From Eubacteriales bacterium (lineage in GTDB: Bacteria; Bacillota; Clostridia; Oscillospirales; CAG-382): a stretch of 8,432 bases of DNA. The stretch covers positions 1-8,432 of the forward strand of contig JAQVQF010000096.1 of NCBI GenBank assembly GCA_028701715.1, written 5' to 3'. The notes below the pieces were generated by a model. That model was given only the letters and a program-made list of their open reading frames with translations, ran no database searches and was not told the origin of the DNA. Every line of letters begins with the position of its first letter. Position 1 is the first letter of the stretch. A program made the position numbers and the translations under genes. This document shows, in pieces, positions 1-5,055 of the stretch.

Positions 1-4
1 GTTT

Positions 5-535
5 TCATATAATTGCCTCTTTATAATGAATTTCCGTATATTTCATACCGCCGTTTAGCATTTCGGATTTCATAAGCGACACTCGGTTTACCGTCATGGA
101 CGCGGGAATTATATCAAGAGGAATTCCGCTTTTATCAATAACCCGTCTGCCGAGGGTGATATGGGGCGTAAATGCCCTGCTTTCGATATCGAACCCGTCC
201 TTGCGAAGCCTTGCGGCAATATCAAGCGCAAGCGCGGCAAGCCCTTCCCCTTCCGCCGATAAATAGCGTATATCCCCGTCGTCTCTTTTAAATCTGCCGG
301 GACTGCCAAGCGATATTTTAAACGGGGTGAAAACCGTTTCATCGATGACGCGCTTCGCGTCCGCTATCCTGTCGGTTTCCCCGATAAAAGCAAGGGTTAT
401 ATGAAAATTCTCTTTTTTTGTAAAAACGCCGCTGTCGCTTCGGGCTTTCAAAGCATCCGCCGCTTTGCAAAGCGAATCGAGCATAACAGCATTAAAATTT
501 ACGGCGACAAACAGCCTCATAACAGGAGCTTTCAT
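5..535 (-). CDS. thpR: RNA 2',3'-cyclic phosphodiesterase (ThpR / LigT, 2H family)
   Basis: A 176-residue cytoplasmic protein of the 2H phosphoesterase superfamily. The family hydrolyses 2',3'-cyclic phosphate ends of RNA to 2'-phosphates; some members were first described as 2'-5' RNA ligases. The two signature HxTx motifs are visible as HITL at residues 45-48 and HITL at 125-128, about 80 residues apart as the two-lobed fold requires. The N-terminus MRLFVAVNF is typical of the family, and the length is usual (about 175-190). An in-frame ATG at 559 would add eight residues, but it lies at the promoter -10 element, upstream of the expected transcript start. The ATG at 535 has GGGGTGA (549-543) seven bases before it, so 535 was chosen. 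The gene is complete, with TGA at 7-5. It is transcribed divergently from the cupin operon. The precise cellular RNA substrate cannot be read from the sequence. Confidence 0.9.
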   Translation of the reverse strand: MKAPVMRLFVAVNFNAVMLDSLCKAADALKARSDSGVFTKKENFHITLAFIGETDRIADAKRVIDETVFTPFKISLGSPGRFKRDDGDIRYLSAEGEGLAALALDIAARLRKDGFDIESRAFTPHITLGRRVIDKSGIPLDIIPASMTVNRVSLMKSEMLNGGMKYTEIHYKEAII

Positions 536-559
536 TTTAAAATCACCCCGCACACGCAT

Positions 560-588
560 ATTATGTGTTATAAACGCTCAGTTGTCAA
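560..588 (-). promoter_or_regulatory. sigma-A-type promoter of thpR
   Basis: On the minus strand a perfect -35 box TTGACA (588-583) is followed after exactly 17 bases by CATAAT (565-560), five of six matches to TATAAT. Transcription would begin near 553, giving a leader of about 18 nt that starts just before the Shine-Dalgarno sequence GGGGTGA. This is among the strongest promoter matches in the window and it decides the thpR start codon. Confidence 0.75.
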
Positions 589-597
589 TTCTTTTTC

Positions 598-626
598 TTG
601 CATTTCTCTTTTTTTGGTGGTAAAAT
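598..626 (+). promoter_or_regulatory. extended -10 promoter of the cupin operon
   Basis: TAAAAT (621-626) is preceded by TGG (618-620), which makes an extended -10 element. A weak -35, TTGCAT (598-603), lies 17 bases upstream. Only nine bases separate it from the -35 box of the divergent thpR promoter, so the two promoters sit back to back and could influence each other. Transcription would start near 633, about 24 nt before the cupin start codon. Confidence 0.5.
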
Positions 627-656
627 AAATTTAATTAATACAAAAGGCAGAAAAAT

Positions 657-986
657 ATGATTATAGACTTCGGTAAAATACCCGAAAAAGAGCTCGTTAA
701 TTTCAGGGGCGGCGAAAAAGCGTACAATACCCGTATGTTCGACGACGGAATTAATAAAATAATGTTAGGCAGGCTTGTCCCGGGCGCTTCGATAGGGCTT
801 CATACCCATGACACAAGCTGCGAAGTGATATATTTCTTAAGCGGCACGGGAAAAGCGATATATGACGGCATTACCGAGGAGGTTTTCGCCGGTATCTGCC
901 ACTTTTGCCCCAAGGGACATTCCCATTCGTTACAAAACGACGGCATGGAGGATCTCGTTTTCGTCGCCGCGGTGCCCGGACAATGA
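657..986 (+). CDS. single-domain cupin protein
   Basis: A 109-residue small cupin, a beta-barrel with one metal-binding site. Cupin motif 1, G(X5)HxH(X4)E(X6)G, matches exactly at G43, H49, H51, E56 and G63. Motif 2, G(X5)PxG(X2)H(X3)N, matches at G79, P85, G87, H90 and N94. All four expected metal ligands (H49, H51, E56, H90) are present, so a metal-bound active or sensor site is likely. Cupins of this size include isomerases, dioxygenases and sugar- or metabolite-binding proteins, and the substrate cannot be told from sequence. The start is preceded by AAAGGCAG seven bases upstream. The stop codon overlaps the next start (ATGA), so translation is probably coupled to the P-loop protein. It is the first gene of the proposed four-gene operon. 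There is no signal peptide, so it is cytoplasmic. Confidence 0.88.
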   Translation: MIIDFGKIPEKELVNFRGGEKAYNTRMFDDGINKIMLGRLVPGASIGLHTHDTSCEVIYFLSGTGKAIYDGITEEVFAGICHFCPKGHSHSLQNDGMEDLVFVAAVPGQ

Positions 987-1660
987 AGATAGGGATAGAA
1001 TCAAATATCATCCGCAGCTTTCTGAAAAATGTTTATTTTATAAACGGTACGGCTTACGCCGGGAAGTCTACCATGGTGCATATGCTCGCCGAAAAATACG
1101 GTCTTATCGAATGCGGCGAAAACTGGCATGACAGATACTGCGAAAACGTCATTACTCCCGAGCTACAGCCCGGACTGGGTTATTTTCAGACAAAAAAGAG
1201 CTGGCAGGAATTCGTCAACCGCACGCCCAACGAATACGAAAGATGGGCCGATGAAACGTCAATGGAATGCGCCGAAATTGAAATAGCGGCGCTTATAGAG
1301 CTTTCGCATAAGGGAAAAATTATTGCGGATACGAACATTCCGATCCATATGCTCAAAGAGATCAGCGATTATAACCATGTCGCTATAATGCTGTCGCCGC
1401 AGTCAATGTCCGTTGATAAATTCTTTGAACGAAGCGACCCGGAAAAGCAGTTTCTTTTAAACATTATCGGGCAAGCGGAAAATCCCGAAAAAACCATGGC
1501 GAATTTCAAAGCCTGTATAGCGAGACTGAATGATAAACGCCGCTATGACGAGCTTGCAAACAGCGGATTTTTCACGCTGGTGCGTGAAAACGCGCAAAAG
1601 GATACAAGAAAAGAGACGTTTGAAATACTGTCCAAGCATTTTAACCTGCAGTCCAAATGA
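983..1660 (+). CDS. P-loop NTPase / kinase-like protein of unknown function
   Basis: A 225-residue soluble protein. A clear Walker A motif, GTAYAGKST (22-30), follows a hydrophobic strand (NVYFIN), as in small-molecule and nucleoside kinases or AAA_17-type proteins. A second hydrophobic strand ending in D117 (KIIADTN, 112-118) could supply the Walker B or base-like acidic residue. The C-terminal half is charged, with arginines (R181, R186, R187) that could form a lid over the phosphates. I do not recognise a named enzyme; resemblance to shikimate, adenylate or chloramphenicol-phosphotransferase-type kinases is general only. The frame is open upstream to 905, but the ATG at 983 overlaps the cupin stop (ATGA) and the preceding 26 residues look like cupin DNA read in another frame, so 983 was chosen. 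No good Shine-Dalgarno precedes it, which fits translational coupling to the cupin. Confidence 0.8.
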   Translation: MKIGIESNIIRSFLKNVYFINGTAYAGKSTMVHMLAEKYGLIECGENWHDRYCENVITPELQPGLGYFQTKKSWQEFVNRTPNEYERWADETSMECAEIEIAALIELSHKGKIIADTNIPIHMLKEISDYNHVAIMLSPQSMSVDKFFERSDPEKQFLLNIIGQAENPEKTMANFKACIARLNDKRRYDELANSGFFTLVRENAQKDTRKETFEILSKHFNLQSK

Positions 1661-1701
1661 AAACAAACGCTTTTCTTTAACTTAATGTGACGGTATACGA
1701 C

Positions 1702-2439
1702 ATGAAAAACGGACTTTATATCACCGGAATTCGCCTTGACGGGGAAATTCCAAAGGAAAATTACATAGCTGCAATTCCCGTGGTAAAACACCTGAAAGAG
1801 CTTGAAATAAATAAAAGCGTAATATTTTTAGTCGGGGAAAACGGTACGGGGAAATCCACTTTTCTTGAGGCCGTTGCGGTTAATTACGGCTTTAATCCGG
1901 AAGGCGGGTCAAGAAATTTTACCTTTTCCACCCGCGCCACTCATTCTGATCTCTATAAATATATAACCGTATGCAAGGGCATAAGCAGACCGAAGGACGG
2001 ATTTTTCCTGCGCGCCGAAAGCCTTTACAACGTTGCCACCAATATAGACAAGCTTGACAGCGAGCCCTCGTTTGATTCAAAAATTATCGAAGGCTACGGC
2101 GGCAGGTCGCTGCACGACCAATCTCACGGCGAAAGCTTTTCGGCGATTATTCATAACCGTTTTTTCGGCAACGGCTTGTATATACTCGACGAACCGGAAG
2201 CGGCGCTTTCCCCTATACGGCAGCTTTCGCTGCTGTCAAAGATGAACGAGCTTGTAAAGGAAAAATCCCAATTTATTATCGCCACTCATTCACCGATAAT
2301 AATGGCATATCCCGACGCGGATATTTATGTGCTTTCGGAAGAAGGGATAACGATCACCCCGTACAGAGAGACGGAGCATTATCGTATCACAAAGGAATTT
2401 CTCGATTCGCCGGAAAGAATGTTCAGGTATTTATTTTAA
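1702..2439 (+). CDS. ABC-type AAA family ATPase (COG3910-like predicted ATPase)
   Basis: A 245-residue soluble ATPase with a single ABC-type head. Walker A is GENGTGKST (45-53). An ABC-signature-like SHGES lies at 141-145. Walker B is LYILDEPE (159-166), with D163 and the catalytic E164. The switch histidine is in ATHSP (H196). No transmembrane partner or coiled-coil arm is present, so it is a stand-alone ATPase related to SMC/RecF-like or toxin/defence ATPases rather than a transporter subunit. The physiological role of this group is unknown. The start is uncertain: GTG at 1687 would add five residues, and neither start has a recognisable Shine-Dalgarno. ATG 1702 gives the N-terminus MKNGLYITGI, which leads straight into the first strand and is preferred. 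It lies 41 bases after the P-loop gene with no terminator between, and its TAA stop forms part of the next gene's ribosome-binding site. Confidence 0.82.
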   Translation: MKNGLYITGIRLDGEIPKENYIAAIPVVKHLKELEINKSVIFLVGENGTGKSTFLEAVAVNYGFNPEGGSRNFTFSTRATHSDLYKYITVCKGISRPKDGFFLRAESLYNVATNIDKLDSEPSFDSKIIEGYGGRSLHDQSHGESFSAIIHNRFFGNGLYILDEPEAALSPIRQLSLLSKMNELVKEKSQFIIATHSPIIMAYPDADIYVLSEEGITITPYRETEHYRITKEFLDSPERMFRYLF

Positions 2440-2443
2440 GGAG
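2438..2443 (+). promoter_or_regulatory. Shine-Dalgarno AAGGAG fixing the start of the YcxB-like gene
   Basis: AAGGAG overlaps the TAA stop of the ATPase gene by two bases. Two in-frame ATGs follow. The one at 2445 is one base away, too close for initiation, while the one at 2451 lies seven bases away, which is ideal. The overlap of stop codon and ribosome-binding site suggests translational coupling. Confidence 0.75.
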
Positions 2444-2450
2444 TATGTAT

Positions 2451-2999
2451 ATGGAACCGATAGTGATAAACAAAAGGAAAAACGAAAAATGGCAGTCGAT
2501 GGAAGCGGTTAGAGCTTACTATAATTCCATGAGATTGGTTAAAATTTATAAAACGGCTTTTACGCTCGCGGATATTGTTCTCGCCGTCATTATAATTTAT
2601 AAAATCGCCGCACACAGCAATTCTTACCTGACCCTCTGCCTGGCGCTTTTTGCGGCGTCCGCGATGTTTACCGTTTGGCTTAATGTCAAACCCGTTATCG
2701 ACGGCAACCGTATGTATCTTGAATCGCTGCTTGCCAACGGCGAGGACCATGTTTCCGAAACGCATATTTATGAGGACAGAATCGAGTATTATTCGGAAGA
2801 CGCGGAAAAATGCTCGTCTATATCGCTTGATAAGGTTTATAATGTATTTGAAACAAAAAATCTGTACGAGATACAGCTTATCGACGATGACGGAAATATG
2901 ATAGGTCATATGCTGTTAAAATCGGGCTTTGTCAAGGGAAACCTCGACGACGTCAAAAGGTATATTTCCCCGGGTCAGAGAAGCCTGCCCAAAAAGTAA
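2451..2999 (+). CDS. two-helix membrane protein with YcxB-like C-terminal domain
   Basis: A 182-residue membrane protein. A charged N-terminal stretch (1-34) is followed by two hydrophobic helices at about 36-52 and 58-78. A soluble C-terminal domain (about 100-176) contains YEDRIEYYSE, then a strand-rich segment SISLDKVYNVFETKNLYEIQL, shown here only as a position guide at 124-144. This order of two helices followed by a strand-rich domain of the form D-R-I...V...Y resembles the YcxB-like family of Firmicutes, whose function is unknown. Both termini should lie on the cytoplasmic side by the positive-inside rule (inference). The start at 2451 is chosen on the spacing of AAGGAG. It is the last gene of the proposed four-gene operon. 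Its last 25 bases overlap the 3' end of feoB on the other strand, leaving no room for an intergenic terminator. Confidence 0.78.
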   Translation: MEPIVINKRKNEKWQSMEAVRAYYNSMRLVKIYKTAFTLADIVLAVIIIYKIAAHSNSYLTLCLALFAASAMFTVWLNVKPVIDGNRMYLESLLANGEDHVSETHIYEDRIEYYSEDAEKCSSISLDKVYNVFETKNLYEIQLIDDDGNMIGHMLLKSGFVKGNLDDVKRYISPGQRSLPKK

Positions 3000-4750
3000 A
3001 CCGTATAAGCCATAACCCATGCTGCGATAAATTGAATAACCGCGACGGAAAGCATAAATAAAACGCTTCCCGTCTCTTTTTTTATACAAGCAAGCGTTGC
3101 GGCGCAGGGAGTATAGAGCAGCATAAAAGTCATGAAGGATACCGCCGAAAGCGGGGTGAATAACGCGGAAACACCGCCTTCGGCGACCAAAATCAACGTT
3201 GACGCGGCGGCTTCCTTGGCGGCAAGCCCCGTTATAATTGCCGAAACGGCCTGCCAGGAACCGAAACCGAGCGGAGCAAACAGCGGAGCAAGTAATTTTC
3301 CCATATCGCCAAGCATGCTGTCACCGCTTTCGCAGGATGACAGAGTAAAGTTATATGACCGCAAAAACCATACGGTCGCCGAGGCGATAAGTATCACGGT
3401 AAACGCTCTTCTGATAAATTCCACGGACTTTTCCGTCATAAGACGAACCGTGTTTTTAAGAGAAGGCAAGCGGTAAGGCGGCAGCTCCATCACAAATACG
3501 GGAGGCCTTGTTTTTGAACGATATTTCATCAAAGCAGAGTAAACAGCGGCGAAAAGGATTCCGGAAAGATATATTATGCTTACGGCAAGCGCCGTATGTC
3601 CGGGAAAAAATATCATGCCAAGCAGCGAATAAACCGGGATTTTTGCCGGGCAGGACATAAAAGGCAGAAGCCGCATTACCGCGCGTCTTTCTTTTTCGGT
3701 ACCGAGCATTCTGCATGCCATTACCGCAGGCACCGTACAGCCGAAACCTATAAGCAGAGGCACCGCCGCGCGTCCCGAAAGCCCAGAAGCCGAAAAGACT
3801 CTGTCGGCGATATACGCAATCCTTGCCATGTATCCGGTATCCTCAAGCAGCGACAGAAACAGGAAAAGAAGCGATATAACGGGCAGAAACGACATTACGG
3901 CTCCCACGCCCCCTATTATGCCTTCGGTTATTAGGCCTTTTAACAGTTCCGGGACATTTATTAAGGTGAGCAGATTATATATATATTCCGCGATAAAGTT
4001 TGTCATGCTTTGCATAAGGGTTGAAAGCCACGGACCGGCAAGTCCGAATATAAGGTAAAAGCCCAATACCATAAATACGGCGAATAACGGAATGGCGGTA
4101 TATCTTCCCGTGAGGATTTGATCGATTTTTCCGCTTCTTCTGTCCGGAGACGGCGACCGGTATACTTTTTTTACGATATCTTCCGCTCTTTTTCTTATAT
4201 ATTCGGGAGTTGAATTTTCCGCCGGTATAGTCGGCCGTGACGCCGCAACCGCTGACGCAGCGGTTGCGACCGCGGTTTTCAATTCGTTTATACCTTCGCC
4301 CTTAAGCGCGGATACGGGGAGAACAGCTATACCGAGAAGAGAAGAAAGAAGGCGAAAATTAATATCCCCGCCGCGCTTTTTTACCTCGTCCATCAGGTTA
4401 ATCGCCGCCACCGTGGGTTTTCCGATAGAAATTATTGATATTATAAAGCCAAGGCCAAGCTGTAGATTTGTGCCGTCGCATACTGCAATTATCACGTCGC
4501 TTTCGCCGTTTTTCAAATATTCGCAGGCGACCTTTTCATCTTCCGAGCAAGGCATAAGCGAATATGTACCGGGCAGATCGGTGAGATAAAAATTATCCGT
4601 CCCCTTGACCTTTCCCGTTTTCTTTTCGACTGTAACTCCGGGGAAGTTGCCGACATGCATATCCATCCCGGTCAGAGCGTTGAACAGCGAAGTTTTACCG
4701 CAATTGGGGCAGCCCGCAAGGCAAGCGGCTATTTGTTTTTGTACTTTCAT
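2975..4750 (-). CDS. feoB: ferrous iron transport protein B, compact form
   Basis: A 591-residue inner-membrane Fe(II) transporter with a cytoplasmic GTPase head. G1 is GCPNCGKT (13-20); the G2 threonine is in GVTVEKK (T40); G3 is DLPG (58-61); G4 is NLMD (118-121); G5 is SAL (147-149). The membrane part starts near residue 219 and holds the Gate-type motifs GFGCTVPAVM (335-344) and PFMSCPAKIPVY (363-374). Later family segments include GLAAKEAAAST and LLYTPCAATLA. It is shorter than the 773-residue E. coli protein, mostly because the linker between G domain and membrane is reduced to about 70 residues. The conserved MSCSAR loop reads MSCPAK here. No feoA or feoC lies beside it. The start has AAAGGCGGG about seven bases upstream. 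The gene is divergent from ltaS, and iron-dependent control is expected from the family but not demonstrated. Confidence 0.94.
   Translation of the reverse strand: MKVQKQIAACLAGCPNCGKTSLFNALTGMDMHVGNFPGVTVEKKTGKVKGTDNFYLTDLPGTYSLMPCSEDEKVACEYLKNGESDVIIAVCDGTNLQLGLGFIISIISIGKPTVAAINLMDEVKKRGGDINFRLLSSLLGIAVLPVSALKGEGINELKTAVATAASAVAASRPTIPAENSTPEYIRKRAEDIVKKVYRSPSPDRRSGKIDQILTGRYTAIPLFAVFMVLGFYLIFGLAGPWLSTLMQSMTNFIAEYIYNLLTLINVPELLKGLITEGIIGGVGAVMSFLPVISLLFLFLSLLEDTGYMARIAYIADRVFSASGLSGRAAVPLLIGFGCTVPAVMACRMLGTEKERRAVMRLLPFMSCPAKIPVYSLLGMIFFPGHTALAVSIIYLSGILFAAVYSALMKYRSKTRPPVFVMELPPYRLPSLKNTVRLMTEKSVEFIRRAFTVILIASATVWFLRSYNFTLSSCESGDSMLGDMGKLLAPLFAPLGFGSWQAVSAIITGLAAKEAAASTLILVAEGGVSALFTPLSAVSFMTFMLLYTPCAATLACIKKETGSVLFMLSVAVIQFIAAWVMAYTVYFLGRLL
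4244..4268. repeat. perfect 11-bp inverted repeat with 3-nt loop inside feoB
   Basis: CGCAACCGCTG (4244-4254) and CAGCGGTTGCG (4258-4268) are perfect reverse complements separated by three bases. The element lies in the feoB codons for the alanine-rich stretch around residues 159-168, at the junction between the GTPase head and the linker. RNA from either strand could form a very stable hairpin. No T-tract follows on either strand, so it is not a standard terminator. Confidence 0.85.
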
Positions 4751-4782
4751 TCCGGCCCGCCTTTCATCCGCCTTTTATTGTA

Positions 4783-4797
4783 TTTTATTATATAAAA
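4783..4797. promoter_or_regulatory. AT-rich inverted repeat upstream of feoB, possible operator over its -10 region
   Basis: TTTTAT (4783-4788) and ATAAAA (4792-4797) are perfect inverted repeats around TAT, 33 to 47 bases before the feoB start. On the minus strand the element contains TATAAT (4792-4787), the best -10 candidate for feoB, but no convincing -35 lies at 16-18 bases. A dimeric repressor could bind here. It does not match a classical Fur or DtxR consensus, and in such AT-rich DNA the symmetry may be chance. Confidence 0.3.
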
Positions 4798-4818
4798 GTT
4801 AATATAATACCCGTTGTA

Positions 4819-4847
4819 TTGACAATTAATATGCGGAGTGCTATTAT
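4819..4847 (+). promoter_or_regulatory. sigma-A-type promoter of the leader ORF / ltaS
   Basis: A perfect -35 TTGACA (4819-4824) is followed after 17 bases by TATTAT (4842-4847), five of six matches. An overlapping TATAAT (4845-4850) gives a 20-base spacer and is less likely. Transcription would begin near 4854, leaving a leader of about 200 nt before the ltaS start at 5055. That leader is long enough for regulatory structure. Confidence 0.7.
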
Positions 4848-4864
4848 AATGCCAGCTGAAAGCG

Positions 4865-4875
4865 CGGTGTCACCG
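4865..4875. promoter_or_regulatory. short palindrome CGGTGTCACCG just downstream of the ltaS transcript start
   Basis: CGGTG and CACCG are perfect inverted arms around a single T. The element falls about 10-20 bases into the predicted transcript. It could be a repressor operator or, with a shorter stem, the first small hairpin of the leader RNA. At this length chance occurrence cannot be excluded. Confidence 0.3.
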
Positions 4876-4921
4876 AAAAATTGCAGGTTGTCCGAAATTA
4901 CAAACATGGGTTTTACAGTAC

Positions 4922-4940
4922 GATTAACCTATCGGTAATC
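4922..4940 (+). other. leader RNA hairpin candidate upstream of ltaS
   Basis: GATTAACC (4922-4929) can pair with GGTAATC (4934-4940) to give a seven-base-pair stem with one bulged A and the loop TATC. It sits in the untranslated leader about 65 bases before the leader ORF. It does not resemble a known riboswitch class that I recognise, and no T-tract follows it. Confidence 0.35.
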
Positions 4941-5004
4941 CGCATTGAATCAAATAAAACCAATAACATAAAAGAATATATAACTGAAAGGAAGGCGCGG
5001 ACCC

Positions 5005-5055
5005 ATGCCCTCTATCATGTTTGTTTGTGTAAATATTACGGCTTGGGTGTTTTAA
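5005..5055 (+). CDS. putative 16-codon leader peptide upstream of ltaS
   Basis: A short ORF encodes MPSIMFVCVNITAWVF. Its ATG is preceded by the purine-rich AAAGGAAGG (4987-4995), a better ribosome-binding site than the one before ltaS (only GGGTGT at 5045-5050). Its TAA stop (5053-5055) overlaps the ltaS ATG (5055-5057) as TAATG. This is the classic geometry for translational coupling: ribosomes finishing the leader could restart on ltaS. The peptide is hydrophobic, with a cysteine and a tryptophan near the end, but it is too short for a clear membrane helix. No run of a single amino acid is present, so a simple amino-acid attenuator is not evident. It matches no peptide I know, and translation is inferred only. 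Confidence 0.5.
   Translation: MPSIMFVCVNITAWVF

Noticed and set aside
536..559. N-terminal extension of thpR to the ATG at 559
   Set aside because: The codon lies upstream of the predicted transcript start near 553 and lacks a ribosome-binding site, while ATG 535 has GGGGTGA at good spacing.
905..982. 26-residue N-terminal extension of the P-loop protein
   Set aside because: It is the cupin gene read in another frame (arginine-rich, low complexity), and the ATGA overlap gives a better start.
2436..2909. 157-codon minus-strand frame opposite the YcxB-like gene
   Set aside because: It has no recognisable domain and is fully explained as a shadow of the real gene on the plus strand.
2972..2991. 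GGG(T)CAG...CTGCCC hairpin near the YcxB-like/feoB junction as a bidirectional terminator
   Set aside because: The stem is short with a bulge, and neither strand has a U-tract after it (plus strand continues AAAAAG).
3132..4058. Several plus-strand frames opposite feoB
   Set aside because: They show no family motifs, and feoB motifs in the other strand are continuous throughout.
4906..4938. Ten-residue ORF in the ltaS leader
   Set aside because: It has no ribosome-binding site and no positional link to ltaS.
4881..5054. 58-residue N-terminal extension of ltaS from a TTG codon
   Set aside because: The residues are charged and unlike LtaS N-termini, no ribosome-binding site precedes the TTG, and the stretch overlaps the leader ORF.
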